Of a DNA stretch of 64,000 nt, positions 22,640 to 35,275 are shown one piece after another. A program made the position numbers and the translations under genes. The notes beneath the pieces are model-generated. The model was not told the origin of the DNA, searched no databases, and saw only the letters and a program-made list of their open reading frames with translations. This DNA comes from Steromphala cineraria (Eukaryota > Mollusca > Gastropoda > Trochida > Trochidae). Position 1 is the first letter of the stretch. The number at the start of each line of letters is the position of its first letter. The stretch is taken from positions 11,080,708 through 11,144,707 of the forward strand of contig OU744725.1 of assembly GCA_916613615.1 (NCBI GenBank), given 5' to 3'.

Positions 22640-23924
22640 CATATTTTCGTGACACATATTTACATAAATTTATATGATTAATAATGTTTTCAAAGCAAAA
22701 CCACCATATCACACTTCCAGTTGAAATTGAAACTAGGATACTACATGTCGCTTTTAAAATCCTAAGTGTCTTTCTTGTTGCTTTAGAAAAGTTATCAAAA
22801 TGATCTAATAGACAAAACTAACTAAATGACGTGCTCAACAGTTCAGTTTTCTATCATAATCGAGACTTAATATATATCTTTTTATCTCTTTCAACACGGT
22901 CGCTCGACCGACTTGCAAAATGAGACTATCTGATTTGTGTAGTGAATATGGTGAAAGGAACGTGTGCCATATTAATAGGATGAGCACAGCACCAAAAGTG
23001 TGTATGCCAGGGGTAGCGCTATTGTCATAAAACAGTGAAATGCTACAGATTTGAACAAATCTTGATCCATTCACATAAGAATCGATTATTTGAAATCCTT
23101 TCACTTGAATTGATACATGATTTTAATGCACTTAAAACTTTGTATTCAACCCTCCTCTCTCAAAGAAACATAAGGTACAGTTTCTATAGGAAAAGCTATT
23201 CAAATATTGACTCATTAGCATATCAAGGATTTATGATTGAGGTCCTAATCTTGATTATAGTGCACCTTAGAATATTTTAATTGGAAAGTTCTTAAAAATC
23301 TTAAACAAGACAATGTCTATTCACTTCTACATGATAATCTTAAGAAATTTCTTAAACGATTGCTAAAAGGTGAAAGTTTTCTGTCTATACTTAATGTCCA
23401 CCACATAAGTAACAAATCTTACATAATACGATTTGAATCAAAAGTGACTACGACAAAGTGTATTCAATAATTACTATAATTATGAAAGGAGAAAGCAATT
23501 GGGAAGATTCGATCAGCGTAGATCCAAGAGGACATTATAAGGACTTGTGAAGTCAAGATTACTGAAGTATCAATGAAATTATTTTGGCCCTAATGTTCCG
23601 ATGATCAGGTAAGTTGACATTCCTACGATACGACACTGTTTTATCATCCACAGGGGTTTAGCTATAGGGTACACAATTTATGCTACAACCTTCAATATGC
23701 ATTAATGAATAAAAATATTAATAAAATGTTTCCTGTATTTATATGCAAAAGTGATGTGATGCGATGCAAATTTTGCATTTCCATTTTGTCTTTGTTATTG
23801 AACATGAAAAAAATGGAATATAAATTATATAAACTTTATATCGTTTTAGTAACGCGGATAATATTTTTAAAGGTCTTCAAACTTTAAAAGTTTGTGTGTC
23901 CATGATTACTAGGCTACGGGTAGT
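22640..23924. other. Unit 1 tail module: no gene
   Basis: Conserved with 42510-43783 (unit 2) and 54836-55900 (unit 3), and leads directly into the start landmark of the next unit. Contains 'caacacggtcgctcga' at about 22894 and 'catccacaggggtttagc' at about 23646, both well kept in all copies. No frame is preserved between copies. Confidence 0.65.
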
Positions 23925-26900
23925 TCCATGTTTTCCTTTTCAACATCTGGATAAAAGGCTTGATGCGTGGGTTTGAGACTGGCGCGGGCAGAAACCTGAA
24001 ACAGAAACTATCTGTAACTAAACTAAAAGGGTCTATGCTCACCTCGTGTCAAATAAAAGTCCGACATTGTATTGAAAAGCTCTTGGAAAGTCTATCAAAA
24101 AGTTTGATAAAGCATTGGTTAAAAATACCATCATCCAGTGTATCATTTCACAACTTCAACTAACAGTAACATGAAGAATACAAGAAATGGTTTAAACGAT
24201 AGCTATTGTGATTTGATGCGCAACAATTTACATCAAACATCTATGTTTTTTCTAATTCAATGAGAAATTTAACTTATTTCATCATTACTGTTTGCTCAGT
24301 TTAAATGCTTTAAACTCAACAAATAGAAGACTATGTTATAAAAAGCAGCTTGTCGTTGGCAAAGATTTATCTGACCTTTATTAAAAGGTTTTCACCAGCT
24401 CCAAGCAAATCCGTTTTCATTCTCAAATTCCGATCTAACATAAAAAGTTTTTCCTAAATGCCAAATTAAAAAAAGGAATGTATGTCGACCTGTTTTGGAA
24501 AGTTGAAGTCTTTAAGTAAACAAGATTATCTTGGTTGTGGCAAGTAGATTTGTTTGGATTTGAAAACATTTTCTGATTTGCATTCCCCCATGGTCCTACA
24601 TTAACTCCACACGGATAGAGAAATATCAACAAAGATTTCGAAAATGCATATTATGGATATCAACGCAAACCTGCCGTTTTAAAGAGAAGAAAACAAAGCT
24701 TAATTAAATTAGTTGATATCCTTGCATGTGTATCATAGAAAAGTTACTCTGTGTCATTTTGATTTATCGTATTTCGTTAAGTTATTACTAGAGATTGTTG
24801 CAGTCTATTGTGTAGTCTCCTATGGTGGCTCACGTAATCCGATGATAAGATAATATTTTTTAAATAGATGTTATCAAATATTCATTGTAAATGAATTGCC
24901 TTTTCAAAGTGATCGAACACACTTGCGATAGGTCCTTACTAAACGGTATCTATAAGAAATGGTTTTGTTTACATAAGTTCATATTTATACGTTTATACGA
25001 CATTTTATTCGAATTTCTCAAGGATATACTTTTGACATTTTCATCAGACAATTTAATAAAGTTCCACCTGTATATGATTTGCTTTTTTTGCATGGTTTTA
25101 ATGTTATTTGAGTAAATTACAACTTTTATATGTCGAAATTATGATTTCTCCTACAGTTTATTCCTTTGATGCTTGGTATCATTCGGTTTTAATTTGGCAC
25201 GTAACAAAACAAATGCGCCTTTGCAAATGTACAGTCAAACATTACTCATTTTTCAATACAGCATTGCTGAAATTTATCTAGAAACAGATACAAAGAAAAT
25301 AAAGTAATAAACAGGATGCATTGCAATGTAGTTTTGGCTTTCCTGACATTTAACCAATGAAAAAAGTACGTATACAGTAGTGTGAAAACATTAAATGATC
25401 GAAAAAGGCATTTGCCACCAGTTGGTCACATGTTGGCGACAAGTCAAGGCAAGGCAACCACGCGTGTGGTTCATGGCTGGATAATCGAGATTGCATAAAG
25501 TGAAACAAAGCATTCATAAATCATGTTTTCTTAGTTTCTGTCAAATGAAAAAAGTGAGAGATATGTTGGCAATATTTGAAAATGATAAAACACATTTCTC
25601 TTTTTAAATTCACAATAATCAAGAACGACATCTTCTACATTGTAGCAACTAATTTCCCATTCGATTCTATTCTAAAGACAATTTTAAGTGGAACTGCTAG
25701 CAAGAAGTGGTTTATGGGAAAGACCTCCCTAATTCAAATATTCTTCATGAAGCATCGCCCCTGTTTGAAACATTTAATGTTCCTCGCTTCCATTTATTTT
25801 GATTTGCATTTTTTGCGCATTATTCTCTGTACATGTCATTCATGTCATGTGAAGAGTGAATGCTTTAAGCTTTTAGAATTTAAGGAAACTGATCTTAATG
25901 TTTTATGTTAAAATTGCATATAATAAATTTAACACTCAAGACATGACATATTCACTGTTTGGAATACAACCACGGTTGATCTACTTTTCGAGAACATATA
26001 AACTTACCAAAAAAAATGTTTTTGCTGTTAGCTAATGTTTACTTCCATACATAGTCAGGAAAACTAGAATTTTGCATTATTTTCAGATTTCCTACAGGGC
26101 GAGAAAATTATATCAAGTTAATTACAAAAACTAAATGTAACTTAGCTGTGTAGTTAATATCTTGTGTCTCAGTTTCATTGGAAGATGAAGCTAATTAACT
26201 TTCTGTAGTTGCAAATCAAGCAGCTCTAGTATTTCTTCATGTCGTTGAAGTCTTTTCAAAATGATTCAATGATATGTATCTATTATCTGCCATTATCTAC
26301 GTATATCAATAATAGACGAGTATATTACTTGGTGAATATGAATTCATACAACGAATTTAACGACACTTTTTGATTCTTGTCATTTTATTTTATATCATTA
26401 AAATGCACACTTGTATAGCATCACATCTTCGTTTGTCAGTGGCACAATAGCCTTAAATGCAAAATATTCTTGACTAATACAATTGGGAACTGGTGAAAAT
26501 ATTCCTTGTCACTTTATCTTCGAAATATTGGTCTCTGATTTACAAATAATTTCTTCTGTCGAAATTATCTTGTCACTTAAGTACCTGTAACTGGTGTCAT
26601 AACTGGGAGTAATTTGTATAAGTCTGTGAAAATAGCAACTCATAGATATGGATAAAGAAACAGACATTCTTTCCATACAAATGCTTCTATAAACCCATCA
26701 ATCTGTCTACATACAGCATCAGAGAGAGCCATGTGCTTACTGCCTCCAGTCGATTATTCTTGAAAGAGCTCTCATTGACTTGCTGCAGACTTTATATCCT
26801 GCTTTATGGTGCCAGAATTAACGTTTGACCAGAGATTGTCTCACTGAATGCATTCAATGAAATATAATGTCTCCAGCAACTACAGGACAGTATGTACATG

Positions 26901-28132
26901 TAGCAGTAGTAGGTACAGTTTAATGCTATTCTAAGTAAAATAAGCAGGAGCAATAGTAGTAGTTGTAGAAGTGATAGTCGCAGTATCAGCAGCAGCATTA
27001 GTCAAAGTATTTCTGCATAGAGAGATGTCAATAAAATGGAGATTAATGAGGATTAATACTTCGTCATGTCTCATGTTATGAATCATTTTACATGTCACCA
27101 TAACCATACTTTAGCACGATGAACATATCATAACATTATAAAAGTACATGTCCTCAATTTAGCTGGATTTTGTTGATTTTGTGAGTGACATATGAATATA
27201 TATTTTTGGGAATGTTTTAAATTTAAATTCCATTAAATTAATTTCAATATTCACCATAAAGTTTTTTATTTAAATTTGTTTACATCATTTCTTGCATTTG
27301 ATAATTAATGCTTGCTAAAGTGCATTTATATTCTCTAAGGGATAATGGAAGAGCCATGTTCCTAGTTTCATCAGTAGATTATCGAAGCTCTCATCAACAT
27401 GCTGCAGATTCTATATCCTGTTTTATGGTGATGGGAAAAACGTTTGGCCTGCGGTACATTGTTAATGCATCGTTGTTTACTTTCTGAAAATAGTTTAGGC
27501 TTTTCGTTTGAGCACATATTTGTTATTTTTTTAATATACCCTAAAACGCTTTGATTTAGTTATAAGAACAACATCGAAATTAAGTAAACGGTAACAGTAT
27601 GTATATTTTTATTTACTCATTTGAAATTTTCAAAACACAACTCCCTTTAGATGATGGAATTGTTGCGTAGTAGAGTCTTTTTGTACAGGCCATTGGTTTA
27701 TGATGGAAAGCGGGACAATGTTTCTATAAACCAATCAACATTGTCTACATACAGCATCAGAGAGAGCCAGTGCTTAGTTCCTCCAGTAGATTATTCCTCA
27801 TCAAGCTTTCATTGACTTTCTGCAGAATCTATATCCTGCTTTAAGGTGCCTGGATTAATGGTGGACAAGAAATACTAACTCCTTGGTGTAAAGGGTAAGA
27901 GATTGGAGTATTGCTGATACCTTGTGTATTTACACTGATCACAAACTGAGTTTTTCTTCTGGTTTGGGCTGTAATTGATATTTTGGAATCATCATAACTA
28001 ACCCATGAAATGTATGTAAAATGTACATTCTAAAAATTTAAGTCAATGATGCATATTTTATTTGGATGAAAAACAATATTTGATTTGTCACATCTTTCAT
28101 ATTTTTTCCCCACAAAACATATTCCAGTCACA
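23925..28132. other. Unit 2 head module, first part: no gene
   Basis: Aligns with unit 1 from about 1138 to 5770 after the roughly 1-kb deletion at about 24005. The 111-codon frame 25576-25911 and its unit 3 counterpart 46948-47379 are the longest shared frame, but units 1 and 4 carry frameshifts in the same sequence and the differences look unconstrained. Includes the trinucleotide tract 26939-27002 and intra-unit repeats at about 26665, 27340 and 27720. Confidence 0.6.
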
Positions 28133-28405
28133 CACGAGGCACGAGTGTCGTAAACATAGTATGTCATCGGCACGAATATAATATTCTGTTTATTACCGTA
28201 GCCTCCAAATTAAAGAAAATGCTCAAAAACCTACTTCTAAGAATAGGCGGAATAGTGGCCGTGGGCCCGTATAGATTGTGACGTCATAGGTGAACCGTGA
28301 CGTCAAAGCATTGTTAATAATGTGACGTCACAATGTAAAATTATGCCCTAGGGCAACATATGAAAAATATGAATCTCGGTATGACTGCCCTCGTAGGTAA
28401 TAAAC
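28133..28405. mobile_element. Private unit 2 segment sharing ends with the 6936-7090 element
   Basis: Replaces about 190 bp present in units 1 and 3 (unit 1 about 5775-5890). Starts 'gaggcacgagtgtcgtaaac' and ends 'ctgccctcgtaggtaataa'. Both ends match the unit 1 insertion at 6936-7090, in reversed overall orientation. The middle carries three CRE-like motifs and 'cctagggc'. Probably a longer member of the same non-autonomous family. No coding capacity is recognised. Confidence 0.65.
28278..28330. promoter_or_regulatory. Second cluster of CRE-like TGACGTCA motifs
   Basis: TGACGTCA occurs near 28279, 28298 and 28322, three full sites in about 50 bases, inside a private mobile segment. A further TGACGTCA lies at about 29542 in the next insertion. 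No target gene is in view, so a regulatory role is only a possibility. Confidence 0.35.
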
Positions 28406-28618
28406 TTTCGTCAGTTGTGTATAAAAAATACATAAGTGCATTCAGGCGAGATAATTTTATCTATAATATCTGTTTTCATTGACTATCACTTCTTCCTCTA
28501 TCTTCCAAAATAAAGGATCTTCTTAAAGCCTGTTTGATGTTTTTCTACATTGAAATTCATGTTAGTGTTTCTGATACAACACGTTTTTTCAAATACCTAT
28601 CAATTATACAAATTGCTA

Positions 28619-28628
28619 AATATATATT

Positions 28629-28659
<31 letters not shown>

Positions 28660-28666
28660 ATATATA
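28619..28666. repeat. Expanded TA microsatellite
   Basis: About 48 bases of nearly pure TA with two TTTA interruptions. Units 1 and 3 have a shorter tract at the same place (about 6076 and 49848). The composite insertion 28667-29690 sits at its right edge. Confidence 0.85.
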
Positions 28667-29690
28667 GAGGTTATCATGAGAGTGTGTTTTGGGATCGTAA
28701 ATATCCTGCATTAGGAATAAACATTGTATTTTGCGAGCCTTGGCGAGCTAAATACATAGTGTTTATTCCTAATGCAGGATATTTACGATCCCAAAACACA
28801 CGAGCATGATAACTTCTTTATCATACAATGTCATTTTAAAATTTAATTCGAAAAAATGACTGATAAAACTATTTTAATAGTTGACATTGTTTTAAGATTC
28901 GCGCATTGATATATGCAAATGAATAGAGCAATGATTCTGACGGTGAATTGACAAAATATAATTCCTCCTTATAAATGTCTTTTAATGTCGTTTGAGCTAT
29001 TTTGTCACGACTCAAAAGTTTTGACATTTTAAAAATCTATAAAATACGATGATTTTAAAAATTAGAAACATTTTAAATGGTCTTTGGCGGGATCGAACTG
29101 ACGTTCTTTGATCCGACGTCATCGAGAGGACGAGTCAATCTAGCCAAGGGGCAAGAGTTGCTTCCCTTCGCCTACGCGACAATGGCAGCTTGCGTTGAAA
29201 CAGCTATTGAACGAACTTTGATGGCCGGAGAGCTAAACTAGATGATAGTCTGTGGATTTCCGAATCCAAACTAAACAATATTAAAGTAAAGAACACCGAA
29301 GATGGGTAAATGAAGTGTTTGAACATGAGACTTGAACTGCCTTTCGTACCTGTGAGTATAATTTTTCGGTCCGTTTCATTCAACCCGTGATGACAGTGTT
29401 TTGGCACTACTATGTCATGCAAATGGCTAAATATCCATGCAGTGTTGTTGTTATTTCTTAGATTAATGTTTATGCAATGTATCATTCATATTGTAATGCC
29501 TCTCTCCGTTACTAAAGGCGTTCAAAATGTTAACGCTTGTGACGTCATCGGAATTTTCGAAAGAAGTTCCGACCTTGACCTTTGAAATTTGCATCGGTAT
29601 CCGTATATGACCCTTAGCCACGCCCAACGGATATCGAAAATATCCGTTGGCTTTATTATGCCGAGAACACTATCCATTGTATGATAAATA
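28667..29690. mobile_element. Composite 1-kb insertion: palindrome plus tRNA-like segment
   Basis: Absent from units 1 and 3, which continue directly from the TA tract. The left part (28670-28813) is a palindrome with about 64-bp arms, 'gttatcatg' to 'catgataac', containing 'gtgttttgggatcgtaaata'. The rest (28818-29687) is bounded by a 13-base inverted repeat, TTATCATACAATG and its complement. It also holds a tRNA-like promoter on the minus strand (29084-29152) and a hairpin 'gccaacggata' type near 29616-29652. It may be one element or nested ones. No protein is recognised. Confidence 0.75.
29084..29152 (-). mobile_element. tRNA-like SINE head (pol III A and B boxes)
   Basis: On the minus strand 'tggctagattgact' (about 29146-29133) resembles an A box and 'agttcgatcccg' (about 29099-29088) a B box, at tRNA-like distance. 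It lies inside the private unit 2 insertion. The sequence differs from the SINE at 18175-18355, so a second SINE family is implied. I could not verify a cloverleaf. Confidence 0.5.
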
Positions 29691-29777
29691 TATTATATGA
29701 GAAAAAACTTGTATATGACAATAAATTAATGCTGTCATGTTTCAAATGCACCTACTGTCACCAGAAACGTGTTAGTT

Positions 29778-31606
29778 AATTGTGATAATTTTGTGTAGTT
29801 TTTGTACTCGCGTTTTGTGATCTTCATTATTTATCATTTACTAGCAAATATCACATTTTACTAATCAAAGAGAACTGATCCTATCATAATGTCCCTAGGC
29901 AATAATCATTAAAACTCCACATTGTCCATAACACTACAAGTAACTCGACTAGTCGCCATCTTTGTACACATGGGCGAGCAGACTAAACTGAATATAATAG
30001 ATGCCTACCAAAGCTTTAAGGGAACCCATATCAGAAACGCTACCCCATTAAGTTTGTTATATTCGATGTATCAACTAGGAATAATGAAAAATGTAACCAT
30101 ATCGAAAGTATTTTCACACCAAGAATAAACCGAACATGAAAAATTATGAGAAACGTTTTCTTGTCCAATTCTTTTTGGTGCAATTTCCCACGAAGACACA
30201 ATAAACGAATGGCCGATGTCCATATGTAATGATTTTGGGACTGGATGCAATTATGAATAACACTAGCTGAATTTTCAGTCAAACATTCAAATAACTCTTT
30301 ACTTTAATGATATTTATTTAAACAGCTTATTGCGATGTTCAATGTTTACATGTACTTTATTTGAGCCAGGCCTTGAAAACTGAATAAAATCTTTCGGTTT
30401 ATCTTTCTACCTTAGTAGATGTAACAAATGACATTCTAAATAAACTCATAAAAATGAAAATATCCTCATTTGTACATTTTGAAGGACGCATAACAAGCAC
30501 AAACAGACTCTGAACCAAATGTTGGACAGAATTACATTTGATGTTGAGGACACTTCAAATATCTACAATAGTGAGGACATTCCACGTTCATATAATGTCC
30601 CCTGATCACATTAGAATTTAGATTAATTCAATAATCGCAAATGTCAAGTGTCACACTGTCCATTTCTTGCACGTTTACGTTCTTCTGGACTTGAAGAGAT
30701 TTTTTATATTTCCTTATTGATTCGATTTGCGCATTCCTAAGTTATCGTTATACCATAAAAGCACTATCATGAATATTTCATTATATCATAAAATATAAAA
30801 ATAGGTCTTATATTATTTTCTATTGTATTATCAACGTTACACTGTACTACAACCTGAACTTCAACGGCAAATAATCGTTGAAAAACTGTGAAAACCAGAA
30901 TTCGTGATTTGTTTGCAGGACATTCACATTTTCCCTCAAAATCAGTTAGATTTCAATATGAAAAAATACAATTCGGTTCATAAAAAAGTATGTCTATCAT
31001 CCTCCAGTCATATGAAAATGTAAGTTTCCTATGGAATCGTGTTATTGTGCTTTTATATGCAGATATTCTCTGCATGGTACATTTATAACCAAGCAGAGTG
31101 AGAAATCTGCTAGTTCAGAATAATTTGTTTTTGCTTTTAGAAGATCTCCTTGACCTTTTCGTTGAAGAATTGCAATAATTATACAATGAATGCACACATC
31201 AGTGATAAATCCCCAATTTTCCTCGGAACAAGTTGCTATCAGACCAAATCACATACAGCAGGGGAGTATCATTGATTAAAGCATTAGTATACATAACCGT
31301 CTATCTACCAAACTTCGAAACTTTCTCAAGAACTGAAACGTTGATTTCTTCTCAATCATTATGATCGTGCTATACAAGACTTGTATCCGTGTAGCTTGCA
31401 CCATACCCTGATACATATTTCATCAAATGACTTGTACCTCTTACAGCTGTTATGTCATGGCCATAGGTGCAATGTTGAACGAGGAACCTTAACCAAATAT
31501 TTCTAGCAAAGTCGTAGTTACATCCCGGTACTGCTGGTGTTGCTTGAGGAAACTATTCTCTATGGAAGCCATTCTGGTACTACTGGCCATTGTATTGTTA
31601 AAGGAT
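29778..31606. repeat. Local tandem duplication, first copy (1.83 kb)
   Basis: The stretch repeats at 31607-33434 with a constant offset of 1829 bases and only scattered differences, so it is the youngest rearrangement visible. It spans the end of the head module, from 'aattgtgataattttg' to partial minisatellite repeats (about 31487-31600). The junction 'ttaaaggat|aattgtg' joins minisatellite sequence to the head module. The frames 29922-30128 and 30040-30282 are duplicated with it and are not genes. Units 1, 3 and 4 have a single copy. Confidence 0.93.
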
Positions 31607-33434
31607 AATTGTGATAATTTTGTGTAGTTTTTGTACTCGCGTTTTGTGATCTTCATTATTTATCATTTACTAGCAAATATCACATTTTACTAATCAAAGA
31701 GAACTGATCCTATCATAATGTCCCTAGGCAATAATCATTAAAACTCCACATTGTCCATAACACTACAAGTAACCCGACTAGTCGCCATCTTTGTACACAT
31801 GGGCGAGCAGACTAAACTGAATATAATAGATGCCTACCAAAGCTTTAAGGGAACCCATATCAGAAACGCTACCCCATTAAGTTTGTTATATTCGATGTAT
31901 CAACTAGGAATAATGAAAAATGTAACCATATCGAAAGTATTTTCACACCAAGAATAAACCGAACATGAAAAACTATGAGAAACGTTTTCTTGTCCAATTC
32001 TTTTTGGTGCAATTTCCCATGAAGACAAAATAAACGAATGGCCGATGTCCATATGTAATGATTTTGGGACTGGATGCAATTATGAATAACACTAGCTGAA
32101 GTTTCAGTCAAACATTCAAATAACTCTTTACTTTAATGATATTTATTTAAACAGCTTATTGCGATGTTCAATGTTTACGTGTACTTTATTTGAGCCAGGC
32201 CTTGAAAACTGAATAAAATCTTTCGGTTTATCTTTCTACCTTAGTAGATGTAACAAATGACATTCTAAATAAACTCATAAAAATGAAAATATCCTCATTT
32301 GTACATTTTGAAGGACGCATAACAAGCACAAACAGACTCTGAACCAAATGTTGGACAGAATTACATTTGATGTTGAGGACACTTCAAATATCTACAATAG
32401 TGAGGACATTCCACGTTCATATAATGTCCCCTGATCACATTAGAAATTAGATTAATTCAATAATCGCAAATGTCAAGTGTCACACTGTCCATTTCTTGCA
32501 CGTTTACGTTCTTCTGGACTTGAAGAGATTTTTTATATTTCCTTATTGATTCGATTTGCGCATTCCTAAGTTATCGTTATACCATAAAAGCACTATCATG
32601 AATATTTCATTATATCATAAAATATAAAAATAGGTCTTATATTTTTTTCTATTGTATTATCAACGTTACACTGTACTACAACCTGAACTTCAACGGCAAA
32701 TAATCGTTGAAAAACTGTGAAAACCAGAATTCGTGATTTGTTTGCAGGACATTCACATTTTCCCTCAAAATCAGTTAGATTTCAATATGAAAAAATACAA
32801 TTCGGTTCATAAAAAAGTATGTCTATCATCCTCCAGTCATATGAAAATGTAAGTTTCCTATGGAATCGTGTTATTGTGCTTTTATATGCAGATATTCTCT
32901 GCATGGTACATTTATAACCAAGCAGAGTGAGAAATCTGCTAGTTCAGAATAATTTGTTTTTGCTTTTAGAAGATCTCCTTGACCTTTTCGTTGAAGAATT
33001 GCAGTAATTATACAATGAATGCACACATCAGTGATAAATCCCCAATTTTCCTCGGAACAAGTTGCTATCAGACCAAATCACATACAGCAGGGGAGTATCA
33101 TTGATTAAAGCATTAGTATACATAACCGTCTATCTACCAAACTTCGAAACTTTCTCAAGAACTGAAACGTTGATTTCTTCTCAATCATTATGATCGTGCT
33201 ATACAAGACTTGTATCCGTGTAGCTTGCACCATACCCTGATACATATTTCATCAAATGACTTGTACCTCTTACAGCTGTTATGTCATGGCCATATGTGCA
33301 ATGTTGAACGAGGAACCTTAAGCAAAATATTTCTAGCAAAGCCGTAGTTACATCCCGGTACTGCTGGTGTTGCTTGAGGAAACTATTCTCAATGGAAGCC
33401 GTTCTGGTACTACTGGCCATTGTATTGTTAAAGG
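31607..33434. repeat. Local tandem duplication, second copy
   Basis: Second copy of 29778-31606, leading directly into the main 55-bp minisatellite. Differences from the first copy include 'cacaataaac' against 'caaaataaac' and single-base changes. No gene. Confidence 0.93.
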
Positions 33435-33770
33435 AAACTATTCTCTATCGAAGTCGTAGTTCCATTCTGGTACCACTGCTTTCTTTGGAAAATAACTCTC
33501 TATCGAAGCCGTAGTTCCATTCTGGTACCACTGCTTTCTTTGGGAAATAACTCTCTATCGAAGTCGTAGTTCCATTCTGATACCACTGCTTTCTTTGGGA
33601 AATAACTCTTTATCGAAGTCGTAGTTCCATTCTGGTACCACTGCTTTCTTTGGGAAATAACTCTTTATCGAAGTCGTAGTTCCATTCTGGTACCACTGCT
33701 TTCTTTGGGAAATAACTCTCAATCGAAGCCGTAGTTCCATTCTGGTACTATTGTTTGAGGAAACTCATTT
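33435..33770. repeat. 55-bp minisatellite, about 6 copies (unit 2)
   Basis: Copies carry 'ctatcgaagtcgtagttcc', 'attctggtaccactgctttc' and 'tttgggaaataactct', with a period of 55 bases. They are homologous to the unit 1 array but two bases shorter per repeat and internally more alike than either is to the other. Since 55 is not a multiple of three, the minus-strand frame 33555-33740 reads different phases in turn and is not a protein. Confidence 0.9.
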
Positions 33771-35275
33771 CTCAACTCAAATGTAGAATGTGTTGTAATG
33801 TATTTCTAAAGTTTCTCCAATATCGTTCTCAATATGTTTATGTGATTTATGTCATTATTGTATAGGACTTACTTATAAAGTGTGCTGTATGGTTAGTGAA
33901 CAATATATGGCCCCTTGAAAGCTTCGTGTTATCTAGCTCTAACGTGAGATACAAGGTGCCCTATTGGTGAGAAATATATTCAAACGTAAGTAAACAATGG
34001 AAACTTTATGTAAACCAAACGATATTCTCTGGGGTTAACTTTCTCATTACCGAGTCATAGAGCGATGATAGGAACTAAAGAAACAAAGAGCCAACGCTGA
34101 TAATGACAAATATATATTGGTACTTTATTTGTCTACAAAATTGTTTGTGAAGTCAACATTAAACATGCTCTACTTACAAAGACATACTGCATCCATATTT
34201 CACTATATTATGCAACCTTCGTGAAAGATACAATATGTTTTGTAAAGTAGAAGCCTACCTTGCGATTATGGTACAAAAAAGTCATGGTATAAATCGGTGG
34301 ACATACAAACATACAGACGGGTTGACAATGATAACAAAGACACAACAATCTCCATGTGACTCGATATGGGCAGATGTATCAAAATATAAAATAACTCTTC
34401 TTCAGAACATGCTCATTATATTCAAATGAGGTAAGGGAATCCGTTTGGATCTCTGACATTTCTTCTCTACCTTCTAATTATATCATGCTGTGTATTTATC
34501 AGAAAACATGGTTTGTAAACAGATCGATCAAAAGAAACTCTAATTGTCACATAATAAGAAGTAACGGCTTATGGAAGTACTGACTTGGACTGTAACTGAT
34601 CATTATGTTTATCGATGATGGATCGTTTTCACGTAGAATCTTTAATATGAAATATAACGCTAATGGCTGTTATTGATAAAAACAACAACTTTACTGAGTG
34701 CACATCTCGACATTTTATTGGAACGTTTCACAGGCAAAACGGAAAAGTCTTTGTTTGAAAATGTTCAAGAAAGACTTAAAAGGGTATCTTTAAACCAAAT
34801 GGAGGAAGAGCTAGCGTCTTCTTTGTTTACCTATGTTGTGGTCACCAATACTGCTTTTGTTTTCGTTGAATACTTTAACTAAATAATTTTGTTGGCTAGT
34901 AATCAACTAGGTCAGATTAAGGCTAATAAACCCAAACTATTAAATGTTTTATATGTATAAACAATCTCACCAACAAGCAGGTCTTTACATGATTTACCAA
35001 TGGACTTATAGTGTCAAAATGACTTTGTCTACGTAAGGGAGTTTATTCTCTCAACCAACTATCCATAATTATATATATGCCAATAGCCAAATCATAACCA
35101 TTAATGATATATCAAGTGCATACATGTTTTTGTGTTTTCAGCAAAGCTGACGAATTCCTGTATAACTGTTATCATGCTTTTGTCATTAAGATAAATAGAA
35201 AGTAATTTTAGAAAAAATCTGTTATTTTCACGAGTTAAGTTCACACTGGAAGTTAATCAAAATAAAACTCGATAC
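33771..35275. other. Post-array block and unit 2/3-specific block: no gene
   Basis: 33780-34195 matches units 1 and 3. 34196-35275 matches unit 3 (about 52900-53810) but is missing from unit 1. The 69-codon frame 34673-34882 looks reasonable alone, but unit 3 carries stops and frameshifts in the homologous sequence, so it is not a conserved gene. 'acatacagacgggttgacaa' at about 34306 resembles repeat tails common in marine invertebrate DNA. Confidence 0.6.

Larger units (their letters stand above)
21061..22640. repeat. Rep-B module, resident copy of unit 1
   Basis: Begins 'ttgtctgaattgatgatatt' and includes the hairpin at 21884-22029 and the 118-bp open block at 22032-22149. It shares about 98% of bases with the extra copy over roughly 400 bp (22010-22400 against 11022-11420, by eye) but far less on either side. 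No gene is called. Confidence 0.85.
1..23924. repeat. Macrosatellite unit 1 (about 23.9 kb)
   Basis: This is the first of four direct tandem units. It opens with the landmark TCCATGTTTTCCTTTTCAAC, which recurs at 23925, 43784 and 55901, each time preceded (where visible) by the same tail sequence. Its order is head module (1-9080), 57-bp minisatellite (9081-9610), conserved post-array block (9611-10048), an extra Rep-B copy (10049-11740), a private transposon-rich stretch (11741-14044), middle module (14045-21060), resident Rep-B (21061-22640) and tail (22640-23924). It is the longest unit because of private insertions. No intact host gene is seen anywhere in it. Whether the array continues left of the window is unknown. 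Confidence 0.93.

Noticed and set aside
26804..26998. Leucine-rich minus-strand peptide as a membrane protein
   Set aside because: It is the translation of an AGC/AGT trinucleotide tract repeated in every unit.
34673..34882. 69-codon frame with plausible composition, possible exon
   Set aside because: The unit 3 counterpart (about 53385-53590) contains stops and indels.
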